Source of the DNA: Rhizobacter sp.
Lineage (GTDB): Bacteria > Pseudomonadota > Gammaproteobacteria > Burkholderiales > Burkholderiaceae
Assembly (NCBI GenBank): GCA_014379885.1
Contig: JACMKW010000666.1
Location: forward strand, 1 to 6,162
Length of the DNA: 6,162 nucleotides
Direction of reading: 5' to 3'
Part shown: positions 1-5,148 of the stretch, in pieces
Numbering within the stretch: position 1 is the first letter of the stretch
How the letters are laid out: the number at the start of each line of letters is the position of its first letter
Position numbers and translations under genes: made by a program
The notes under the pieces: model-generated
The model's input: only the letters and a program-made list of their open reading frames with translations
What the model was told of the DNA's origin: nothing
The model's database searches: none

Positions 1-305
1 GCCTTCACGTCCTTGGCCATCACTTTGCCGGCCACCACGTGGTAGGTCAGCACGGCGCTCAACTTGGCCTTGTCTTTCAGCAAGGCATCGAGCTGATCCT
101 TGGGGATCTTGGCAAACGCGGCATCGGTCGGCGCGAACACGGTGAACGGGCCCGGGCCCTTGAGCGTGTCGATCAGGCCGGCGGCCTGCAGGGCGGTGGC
201 CAGGGTCTTGAAGTTGCCCGCCGCAACGGCGGTGTCAACGATGTCTTTCGCCTGGGCAGAGAAGGCGGCCAGCGAGAGGGCGGCAACAGCAAACAGTTTT
301 TTCAT
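1..305 (-). CDS. Secreted fasciclin (FAS1) domain protein, C-terminus cut by window edge
   Basis: The gene reads leftward from ATG at 305 and leaves the window after about 101 codons. The protein starts with a classic Sec signal peptide (MKK, a hydrophobic stretch, then AQA as the likely cleavage site after residue 19), so the product should be exported. The mature part begins [16 protein letters not shown] and carries the FAS1 hallmarks: the [12 protein letters not shown] block at about residues 54-65 and the LTYHVV block at about 86-91. FAS1 domains are adhesion or ligand-binding modules; the bacterial role is usually unknown. A ribosome binding site AGGAG lies at 313-317 with a 7-base spacer. 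The gene follows the two-domain FAS1 lipoprotein gene by 50 bp on the same strand, so the two are probably co-transcribed. Bacterial proteins of this type usually have one FAS1 domain and about 150-190 residues; the missing end cannot be judged here. Confidence 0.93.
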   Translation of the reverse strand, partial: MKKLFAVAALSLAAFSAQAKDIVDTAVAAGNFKTLATALQAAGLIDTLKGPGPFTVFAPTDAAFAKIPKDQLDALLKDKAKLSAVLTYHVVAGKVMAKDVK

Positions 306-355
306 GGGATAACTCCTGGTGGTTGAGGGAGGGGCAGAACAAAGAGGGGACGGGT

Positions 356-1306
356 TCAAGGCGCCGGCAGGATCACGCGGTCAACCACGTGAATCACGCC
401 GTTGCTCGCCAGCACGTCGGTGGCAACGATATTGGCCGTGCGCCCGCGCCGGTCGGTGATGACCAGCGAGGCGTTGACGCTGAAGGTTTCGCCCTGCACC
501 GTGGTGATGGGCGCGCCTACCGGCACATTGGCCGCGAGCACCCGACCCGGCACCACGTGGTAGGTCAGCACCTTGGTCAGCAAAGCGGTGTTGGCCAACA
601 AGGCGGTTTTGGTGACGCCGAGTTCGGCCAGCAAGGCGGCAAAGGCCGCGTCGGTCGGCGCAAACACCGTGAACGGACCGGCACCTTGCAACGTTGGCAC
701 GAGGTTGGCCGCGACCACGGCTTCGACCAGCACGGTGAAATCGGCCGATGCCTGCGCTGTCTGCACGATGTTTCGGTTGGCAGGCAACAGCACCTTGTCA
801 ATGACGTGGATCACGCCGTTGCTGGCCGCCACATCGGTCTGGGTGATGTTGGCCCTGCGGTTGCGCCCGTCGGTGATGACCAGCGCGCCTCCCGCTGCGG
901 CGTCAATCTTGAAGATGCCGCCTTCGACCGTGGTGATGGCCTGGCCGGCGGGCACCGCCGCCGCAGGCACCCGGGCCGGCAGCACGTGATACGTGAGCAC
1001 CTGCGTGAGCAATGGCCGGTTGGCCAGCAACTGCGCCTTCGTGACGCCAAGTTCGGCCAGCAACGACGCGAACGCGGCGTCAGTGGGCGCAAACACCGTA
1101 TACGGCCCCGCGCCCGACAGGGTGGTCGCCAGATCAGCGGCCACCACGGCCTCGACCAGGATGCTCAGGTTTGCGTTGCCCTGTGCAACCTGCACGATGT
1201 TCCGCGGGGCAGGCGCGGGTGCAGGCTCGTCGTCGCTGCCGCCACAAGCCGCTACAAAGGCGACGGTGCACACCGCTGCCATGGTTTTGAACCATCGAAA
1301 TGTCAT
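356..1306 (-). CDS. Lipoprotein with two fasciclin (FAS1) domains
   Basis: The 316-residue product begins with a lipoprotein signal peptide: basic start, hydrophobic core and lipobox VAAC with the lipidated cysteine at residue 21. A short linker [14 protein letters not shown] follows, so the protein should be anchored in a membrane, probably the outer membrane (the residue after Cys is Gly, not Asp). Two FAS1 domains follow, about residues 36-176 and 178-316. Each has the [11 protein letters not shown] block (69-80 and 212-223), the LTYHV block (His107 and His250) and the closing NGVIHV.D.V.LP strand. The domains are very alike, which points to internal duplication; domain 1 has a few extra residues before its VITD strand. 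FAS1 modules mediate adhesion or bind small ligands, but the ligand here is unknown. AAAGGAG at 1314-1320 is a strong ribosome binding site 7 bases before the ATG. The gene probably heads an operon with the next FAS1 gene and is divergent from a TetR regulator. Confidence 0.95.
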   Translation of the reverse strand: MTFRWFKTMAAVCTVAFVAACGGSDDEPAPAPAPRNIVQVAQGNANLSILVEAVVAADLATTLSGAGPYTVFAPTDAAFASLLAELGVTKAQLLANRPLLTQVLTYHVLPARVPAAAVPAGQAITTVEGGIFKIDAAAGGALVITDGRNRRANITQTDVAASNGVIHVIDKVLLPANRNIVQTAQASADFTVLVEAVVAANLVPTLQGAGPFTVFAPTDAAFAALLAELGVTKTALLANTALLTKVLTYHVVPGRVLAANVPVGAPITTVQGETFSVNASLVITDRRGRTANIVATDVLASNGVIHVVDRVILPAP

Positions 1307-1383
1307 GTCCGAACTCCTTTAAGGTGGGCGCCATGCGCCGTTGAACGGGAGCGCCGAAAGCCGTTGAAACCCAGCGCGAGGCA

Positions 1384-1412
1384 AATGTGAACTGATGGGT
1401 TCACAATGTCAA
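1384..1412 (-). promoter_or_regulatory. Candidate sigma-70 promoter of the FAS1 lipoprotein operon
   Basis: On the minus strand a perfect -35 hexamer TTGACA (1412-1407) is followed after 17 bases by a weak -10 candidate CACATT (1389-1384, three of six consensus bases). Transcription would start near 1377 and give a leader of about 70 bases before the ATG at 1306. The spacer is largely filled by the TGTGAAC...GTTCACA inverted repeat, which suits a promoter shut by a bound repressor. The -10 is poor, so the exact start is uncertain. Confidence 0.45.
1386..1405. promoter_or_regulatory. Operator-like inverted repeat, site 1 (probable TetR target)
   Basis: TGTGAAC and GTTCACA form perfect 7-base arms around a 6-base centre. 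The core TGAACTGATGGGTTCA (1388-1403) shares 12 of 16 positions with site 2 at 1429-1444. TetR proteins commonly bind palindromes of this size in the gap between their own gene and a divergent target. The site lies in the spacer of the candidate lipoprotein promoter. Confidence 0.65.
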
Positions 1413-1424
1413 CCGTGTGGTATT
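1409..1424. promoter_or_regulatory. Weak middle operator-like site
   Basis: TCAACCGTGTGGTATT keeps the AACC and GGT half-site cores and matches site 2 at 10 of 16 positions (8 of 16 against site 1). It begins 21 bp after site 1 and 20 bp before site 2, so all three would face the same side of the helix. It also overlaps the -35 hexamer of the lipoprotein promoter. On its own it would be unconvincing; the spacing is the reason to list it. Confidence 0.35.
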
Positions 1425-1428
1425 TCTC

Positions 1429-1444
1429 TGAACCGATAGGTTTG
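1429..1444. promoter_or_regulatory. Operator-like site 2, upstream of tetR-type gene
   Basis: TGAACCGATAGGTTTG contains the inverted half-sites AACC and GGTT around GATA and matches the site 1 core at 12 of 16 positions. It starts 41 bp from site 1, about four helical turns. It ends 32 bases before the regulator start codon, a position suited to autoregulation. Confidence 0.6.
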
Positions 1445-1476
1445 TTTGTGACTTACTCGTCCTTTTTTGAGGCCGT

Positions 1477-2121
1477 ATGACTAAAATGCGCGCCATGGCA
1501 AAGGTTTCGTTCAAAGAGCAAGTGCTGCGCGTCCGGGAGGACGCCATCGTGGCGTCGGTCAACCGCTTCCTCGCGGAAAAGGGCTTCGACGTGATGACGG
1601 TCGACGAAGTGGCTGCCGATGTGGGCATTGCCAAGGCCAGCCTGTACAAGCACTTCAGCTCCAAGGAAGCACTGGCCGGAGCGGCCATGATCCGGGTGCT
1701 GGAACTAGCGCTGACGTTCATGGGCAGCCTGCCCGCGAGCGCCAGAGCGGTTGATCAACTCCAGGCCGTGGCCCGCTGGACCATGCAGGTTCAACTGGCC
1801 GGCGAGATGCCCTCACTGCCGGCACAAAACTCCACGCTGCGCGCTTCGTTGATGGCCAACAAGGCCTATCTCGACCGACTGATGGAGGTGAGCGACCAGC
1901 TCGGTGCCTGGATCGGGGCCGCACAAACTGCTGGCCACCTGAACCCGCGCCTGGCACCTGAGGTCGTTCTCTACACCTTGTTCGCCCGCGCCTGCGATCC
2001 GGTACTCGGCTTGCTGAAGGTGAGCGGCCAGCACACCGACGAGCAGATCATCGAGATGCTGCTCAGCACCTGCTTCGACGGGTTGTCGGGTCAGACCTCG
2101 ACGACCAACAGCCCGTCGTAA
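1477..2121 (+). CDS. TetR/AcrR-family transcriptional regulator
   Basis: The 214-residue product has the standard TetR layout. The N-terminal DNA-binding domain includes GFDVMTVDEVAADVGIAKAS followed by LYKHFSSKEAL (about residues 36-66), with the helix-turn-helix over roughly 41-60. A longer helical ligand-binding and dimerisation domain follows, too divergent to predict a ligand. The length is usual for the family. The start at 1477 is favoured by a GAGG at 1469-1472, although the 4-base spacer is short. ATG at 1486 or 1495 are alternatives; a start at 1495 would give MAKVSFKEQV and keep the whole domain. The gene is divergent from the FAS1 operon, and repeated palindromes between them suggest that it represses that operon and itself. 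Its last 31 bp overlap the 3' end of the convergent metallophosphoesterase gene. Confidence 0.93.
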   Translation: MTKMRAMAKVSFKEQVLRVREDAIVASVNRFLAEKGFDVMTVDEVAADVGIAKASLYKHFSSKEALAGAAMIRVLELALTFMGSLPASARAVDQLQAVARWTMQVQLAGEMPSLPAQNSTLRASLMANKAYLDRLMEVSDQLGAWIGAAQTAGHLNPRLAPEVVLYTLFARACDPVLGLLKVSGQHTDEQIIEMLLSTCFDGLSGQTSTTNSPS

Positions 2122-2849
2122 CCGTCGGCTTCCCCTTTGCGAGCGTGGCCACGTGCGTTGCAGACCACGCGTGTCGTGCCGACGGTGTAGTCATGTCGGC
2201 AATGCAGGTGGCCGTGAATCCACAGATCGGCCAACGGCAACAGGTCGTCGTCAGCGTTGCAAAAGCTCGCGGTGCCTGACTGGCTGCCATAGCGCGGGTC
2301 GCCGCTGCGCAGGCTGGGGCCGAAATGGGTGAGGGCCACAGTGGCATCCCACGCTTGTGGTGAGCGGGCCAGCTCTTCGGCCAGCCAGGCGCGGCAGGCC
2401 AACGCTTCTTCGCGTACCTGAGCTGCGTCGAATACCAGGCCGTTGCGCGTGGAACGCATCACACGCATGAAATACGAGCCAGCACGCATGGCCTTGTCGC
2501 GTTGCTTCTCGCCAAACAAATCGAAGTCACACCAGCGCACGGTGGCCACGAAGCGGATGCGGCGACCGCTGCGGTCGATGAGCACGAGGCTTTCGCGCTC
2601 CAGCAAGGTGATGCCGAGTTGGGCGCAGTGCGCGCGCAGTTCGGGCCAGGTGGTGTTCAGCTCGCGGTTGTCGAACTCATGATTGCCAGCCACCATGAGC
2701 ACCGGTACCGGCCAGTCGCGAAAGTGCGAGAGTGCGCTCCAGGTGCTGTCGATGTCGCCGCCCAGCACCAGCAGTTCAGCGTCCGGCGCAGGCCGGGGCT
2801 CGAAGTCTTCGGTTTCGAGGTGCAGGTCGGACAGCAGCTGCAATCGCAC
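2091..2849 (-). CDS. Calcineurin-like metallophosphoesterase
   Basis: From a GTG start at 2849 the protein has 252 residues and begins VRLQLLSDLHLE (V read as fMet), so the first metal-binding motif D8-x-H10 lies where the family expects it. The other motifs follow in order: GGD (Asp32), GNHE (Asn56, His57, Glu58), a histidine in THFGPS (about 175) and GHLH (His214, His216). All residues for a two-metal phosphoesterase centre are present, so the enzyme should be active. The substrate cannot be told; relatives cleave phosphomonoesters, phosphodiesters or nucleotides. There is no signal peptide, so it is probably cytoplasmic. The frame stays open to an ATG at 2969, but that adds 40 Arg/Ala-rich residues encoded by a palindromic GC-rich spacer and is unlikely. 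The ribosome binding site before the GTG is weak. The gene lies 123 bp after the SEC-C gene on the same strand and overlaps the convergent TetR gene by 31 bp. Confidence 0.88.
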   Translation of the reverse strand: MRLQLLSDLHLETEDFEPRPAPDAELLVLGGDIDSTWSALSHFRDWPVPVLMVAGNHEFDNRELNTTWPELRAHCAQLGITLLERESLVLIDRSGRRIRFVATVRWCDFDLFGEKQRDKAMRAGSYFMRVMRSTRNGLVFDAAQVREEALACRAWLAEELARSPQAWDATVALTHFGPSLRSGDPRYGSQSGTASFCNADDDLLPLADLWIHGHLHCRHDYTVGTTRVVCNARGHARKGEADGYDGLLVVEV

Positions 2850-2856
2850 GTCAGTC

Positions 2857-2965
2857 GCCGCCCGGGGGCAGGAGCACGATGCCGCCGGGGCAGAAATCAG
2901 CCGCCGCCGAGCCGCCCCTAGGCGGTTGGCGCTCCCGCGGGGGGCTGAAGCGCGGCGACGTCGGG
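2857..2965. repeat. GC-rich intergenic palindromic element
   Basis: Most of the gap between the SEC-C gene and the phosphoesterase is very GC-rich and full of dyads: CCGCC-CCTA-GGCGG at 2912-2925 and CCCGCGGG at 2934-2941. There is also an imperfect direct repeat, GCCGCCCGGGGGCAG at 2857-2871 and GCCGCCGGGGCAG at 2881-2893. No run of T follows the hairpins, so this is not a typical intrinsic terminator. It may be a dispersed repetitive (REP-like) element; copy number in the genome cannot be seen here. Confidence 0.45.
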
Positions 2966-2972
2966 GCATAAA

Positions 2973-3713
2973 TCATGCGCCGTGGCACAGCTTGAATTTC
3001 TTGCCACTGCCACACGGGCACGGGTCATTGCGGCCGACCTTGGGTGCGTCGCGGCGCACAGTGTCGACCTTGTAGCGTTGTTCGCCGGTCAGGTCATAGA
3101 GGTCGGCCACGGTGACGACCAGCTCCTCGATCGCTTCTTCCAGGTCTTTGAGCGGATGTTCACGCTCCAGCGTGGCCACCACTTCGCGCTCTTCGTCGGT
3201 CTCGGCCGGCAGGTGGCGGTACAGGCGAGCCAGTGCTGTCATCACCGCGTCGTCGGGCATCTCGGCCAGGTCGGGGAAACACAACGTGGCGTGCTGGAAG
3301 CCAGCCACCCAAGGCATCAGCGCCTGCGAAATCTCGCTCAAGCCATCGAGCGGGTCGGGTTCGCCGTCAGCCGGCGGCTGCCGCGGGTGTTCGTCGTCGA
3401 ACTCGAGGACCAGCGGGTTGAACCAGCCGTCTTCGGCCATCGCACGGTTGAGCGCTGCGTGGCGGCGCAGGATCAGCGCGGTGGCGCGTTCTTGCCAAAC
3501 AGCGTCCACCTCATCGGGCAGGGGCGTGGCGTCGAAGTCGAACACATGCGGCAACCAGGCCGCCGATTCCAGCAGCAGGGGCTGCACGAGCACGCCGCAC
3601 AAAAAACCGTCGAGCATCACGGCATCCACCGGTTGCAGCGGTTCGGGTGTGGCGGCGAGCAACTCGTCGAGTTCGGCGAACTCGGCGTCGGTCAGGTCAG
3701 AGTGGGCGGACAT
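2973..3713 (-). CDS. YecA/UPF0149 family protein with C-terminal SEC-C motif
   Basis: The 246-residue product begins with an acidic helical region typical of the UPF0149 (YgfB/YecA) family, including [19 protein letters not shown] and [12 protein letters not shown] at about residues 14-47. It ends in a SEC-C zinc-binding motif, [16 protein letters not shown], with the Cys-x-Cys-x8-Cys-His ligands at residues 232, 234, 243 and 244. In SecA the same motif binds zinc and contacts SecB and ribosomes; in YecA-like proteins the role is unclear, perhaps binding ribosomes or protein partners. The middle part is rich in Asp, Glu and Pro. No signal peptide or membrane segment is seen, so a cytoplasmic location is likely. 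ATG at 3713 is preceded by AAGG at 3720-3723, a modest ribosome binding site. The phosphoesterase follows after 123 bp on the same strand; joint transcription is possible but not shown. Confidence 0.92.
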   Translation of the reverse strand: MSAHSDLTDAEFAELDELLAATPEPLQPVDAVMLDGFLCGVLVQPLLLESAAWLPHVFDFDATPLPDEVDAVWQERATALILRRHAALNRAMAEDGWFNPLVLEFDDEHPRQPPADGEPDPLDGLSEISQALMPWVAGFQHATLCFPDLAEMPDDAVMTALARLYRHLPAETDEEREVVATLEREHPLKDLEEAIEELVVTVADLYDLTGEQRYKVDTVRRDAPKVGRNDPCPCGSGKKFKLCHGA

Positions 3714-3747
3714 GGCAGGCCTTGGGAGATGAATGCATGCGTGATTG

Positions 3748-4704
3748 TCAACCGGCTGCCGGCGCCTGCGGGCGCGTGGCCTCGACCAGCCGCGCGCGCA
3801 ACCACTGGTGGGCGCTGACGCGGTCGTGTCGCCGGTGCCACATGGCTTCGACGTGGATGCGTGCCATCACCATGGGAAGTGGCCGCTCGACCAATTGCGC
3901 CTGGTAGCCGGTGGCGTCAACAAACGAAGCCGGCAGTACCGTCAGCAGGTCGCTGCGCGAGACCACCCGGCCGGCGGTAAAAAACTGGTTGACCGTGAGC
4001 ACGATGCGGCGCGAGCGGTTGAGTGCGGCCAGCGCCTGGTCCACAAACCCATGCGGGCGGCCCGAAAAACTCACCAACAGGTGGTGCGCGGCGCAAAAGG
4101 CGTCGAGCGTCAGCTCGCCTTCGGCCAACGGGTGGCCGCGGCGCATCACGCACACATACTCGCTCTCGCCCAGGCGCTGGTGGTGCAGCGCACTTTGCTG
4201 GCCACGCGTTGCCAGCTCTGCAATCGCTTCGGGGAAGTACCCGACAGCCACATCGGCCTCGCCGCGCTCGAGCAGCGCCCGTGGGTCGCGGGTCGTCAAC
4301 GGCAAGACGCGCAGATTCACCAGCGCCTGCTGCGCCTCGATGTGGGCGACGAGCGGCGGCAGCAGCAAGGCGGCCGTGGCGTCGGCCATGGCCAGGCGAA
4401 AGTTGGCTGCGTCACGCTGAGGGTCGAACTCGCCGGGGTCCAGCACCGCTCGCAACTGGCTCAACGCAGCCTGCACTTCGGGCCACAGCATCTCGGCGTA
4501 CGGTGTTGGCACGACTCCATGTGTGACGCGAGTGAGCAGTTCCTCACCGACAGATTCCCTGAATCTGCGCAAAGCGTTGCTAACGGCAGGCTGGGTCAGT
4601 GCCAGCCGAGACGCTGCCCGGGTGAGGTTGCGCTCGGACATCACGGCGTCGAACACACGCAGCAGGTTCAGGTCGAGAGTTTGGAAGTTCATGCCGGTTT
4701 GCAT
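3748..4704 (-). CDS. LysR-family transcriptional regulator, NahR/DntR-like
   Basis: The 318-residue product has the LysR layout. The winged helix-turn-helix spans about residues 10-65, with [19 protein letters not shown] and [15 protein letters not shown] as hallmarks. A linker helix with PTPYA follows, then a periplasmic-binding-like effector domain from about 95 to 305. Phrases such as [28 protein letters not shown] and AMWHRR are like those of the NahR/DntR group, which respond to aromatic acids such as salicylate; the actual inducer is unknown. The start is uncertain: ATG at 4704 is listed, ATG at 4692 ([11 protein letters not shown]) is equally plausible, and neither has a clear ribosome binding site. 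A TTG at 4707 also lies in frame. The gene is divergent from an 82-codon small gene across 126 bp that holds a NahR-site-like inverted repeat, which suggests control of that gene and of itself. It stops 34 bp before the SEC-C gene start, so read-through downstream is possible. Confidence 0.93.
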   Translation of the reverse strand: MQTGMNFQTLDLNLLRVFDAVMSERNLTRAASRLALTQPAVSNALRRFRESVGEELLTRVTHGVVPTPYAEMLWPEVQAALSQLRAVLDPGEFDPQRDAANFRLAMADATAALLLPPLVAHIEAQQALVNLRVLPLTTRDPRALLERGEADVAVGYFPEAIAELATRGQQSALHHQRLGESEYVCVMRRGHPLAEGELTLDAFCAAHHLLVSFSGRPHGFVDQALAALNRSRRIVLTVNQFFTAGRVVSRSDLLTVLPASFVDATGYQAQLVERPLPMVMARIHVEAMWHRRHDRVSAHQWLRARLVEATRPQAPAAG

Positions 4705-4714
4705 CAAGACATAC

Positions 4715-4742
4715 GAATGGTGAATATCACAGATTCACATTC
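4715..4742. promoter_or_regulatory. Inverted repeat, probable LysR-type operator
   Basis: GTGAAT (4720-4725) and ATTCAC (4733-4738) form a perfect dyad around 7 bases. It extends with one bulged base to GAATG (4715-4719) and CATTC (4738-4742). The right half read onward, ATTCACATTCTTGAT (4733-4747), agrees with the NahR site ATTCACGCTNNTGAT (from memory) at 11 of the 13 fixed positions; the left half on the other strand agrees at 9. The dyad lies just upstream of the small-gene promoter and inside the lysR leader. Confidence 0.6.
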
Positions 4743-4746
4743 TTGA

Positions 4747-4776
4747 TTGGAACATCATAAGTAATAACCCTATGAT
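4747..4776 (+). promoter_or_regulatory. Candidate sigma-70 promoter of the small gene
   Basis: TTGGAA (4747-4752, four of six consensus bases) and TATGAT (4771-4776, five of six) are 18 bases apart in the most AT-rich part of the region. Transcription would begin near 4783, giving a leader of about 48 bases. The upstream inverted repeat would then be centred near -54, where LysR activators often bind. A TATGAT also occurs on the other strand (4759-4754) and might serve lysR, but with no well-spaced -35. Confidence 0.45.
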
Positions 4777-4788
4777 TCCTCTCAATGA

Positions 4789-4804
4789 CGCTCCAAGTGG
4801 AGCG
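4789..4804 (+). promoter_or_regulatory. Short leader hairpin before the small gene
   Basis: CGCTCC-AAGT-GGAGCG is a perfect 6-bp stem with a 4-base loop (a seventh A-T pair is possible). It lies between the predicted transcription start and the AAGGAG ribosome binding site at 4819-4824, without hiding it. There is no T run, so it is not a terminator; it might stabilise the 5' end of the transcript or do nothing. Confidence 0.35.
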
Positions 4805-4830
4805 ACAGAGATGCCCCGAAGGAGCACACC

Positions 4831-5079
4831 ATGAGCACCACCATCAGCCTCCAAGTTCCCCACAGCCGCACGGCACCGCGCTTCGCAGCGCCTCTGGGCG
4901 AGTTGTTCGCCGCCGTCATCGCAATGCTGGTTCACCCCGGCACACCAGCACCCCGCTACCCCACGCGTGAGGCCGCCCGGGTTCGCGCCATGGCACACCG
5001 TTACGAAGCCGCGGATCCGCGTTTCGCTTCGGAGTTGTACGCAGCAGCCGACCGCCACGAATTGCTGTACGGCAACTGA
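4831..5079 (+). CDS. Small protein of unknown function (82 residues)
   Basis: This reads as a real gene: AAGGAG at 4819-4824 sits 6 bases before the ATG, a promoter candidate lies upstream and a strong terminator follows 22 bases after the stop. I do not recognise a named family. The protein has a polar N-terminus with VPHSRTAPRF, an apolar stretch PLGELFAAVIAMLV (21-34) too short and interrupted for a confident membrane segment, a Pro-rich turn (36-44), and a charged, alanine-rich C-terminal part from REAARVRAMAHRYEAADPRF to YAAADRHELLYGN that should be helical. It contains no cysteine and no catalytic motif. Its divergent position to a NahR-like LysR regulator, with an operator-like dyad between them, suggests that this regulator controls it. 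It could be a small soluble or membrane-associated protein; no function is proposed. Confidence 0.8.
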   Translation: MSTTISLQVPHSRTAPRFAAPLGELFAAVIAMLVHPGTPAPRYPTREAARVRAMAHRYEAADPRFASELYAAADRHELLYGN

Positions 5080-5101
5080 TCCGAGCGATCTGGAAGACAA
5101 C

Positions 5102-5129
5102 AAAAAGCCCGCTCGCAGCGGGCTTTTTT
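5102..5129. terminator. Bidirectional intrinsic terminator
   Basis: The stem GCCCGCT (5107-5113) pairs with AGCGGGC (5117-5123) around the loop CGC. Five A precede it and six T follow it, so the structure works on both strands. It can end the plus-strand small gene (stop at 5079) and the minus-strand pckG gene (stop at 5149). Confidence 0.93.
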
Positions 5130-5148
5130 CTGGGCGCCGGTCGGCGGA

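Noticed and set aside
33..1000. Recurring similar DNA blocks at about 33-53, 551-571 and 980-1000 as a mobile or CRISPR-like repeat
   Set aside because: They encode the same TYHV block of the repeated FAS1 domain; spacing matches the domain length and explains them.
323..1390. Long plus-strand open frame of 355 codons opposite the FAS1 lipoprotein
   Set aside because: It is antisense to a clear two-domain FAS1 gene, its product is a low-complexity mix of His, Gly, Arg and Gln with no domain, and it has no convincing start signal. High GC content keeps such frames open.
1482..1497. TAAAAT at 1482-1487 as a -10 box giving a leaderless regulator transcript from ATG 1495
   Set aside because: No -35 hexamer lies at a suitable distance, and GAGG before ATG 1477 gives a simpler start.
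2912..2941. CCGCC/GGCGG and CCCGCGGG dyads as a terminator after the SEC-C gene
   Set aside because: No T run follows on either strand, so an intrinsic terminator is not supported.
2850..2969. N-terminal extension of the phosphoesterase to ATG 2969
   Set aside because: The added 40 residues are Arg/Ala-rich, encoded by palindromic spacer DNA, and would push the D-x-H motif far from the N-terminus, unlike the family.
2982..3818. Plus-strand open frame of 278 codons opposite the SEC-C gene
   Set aside because: The minus-strand frame carries the SEC-C and YecA motifs; this one shows none and is a shadow.
3745..4746. Plus-strand open frame of 333 codons opposite the LysR gene
   Set aside because: It mirrors the LysR coding sequence, is rich in Arg, Gln and His, and has no recognisable domain.
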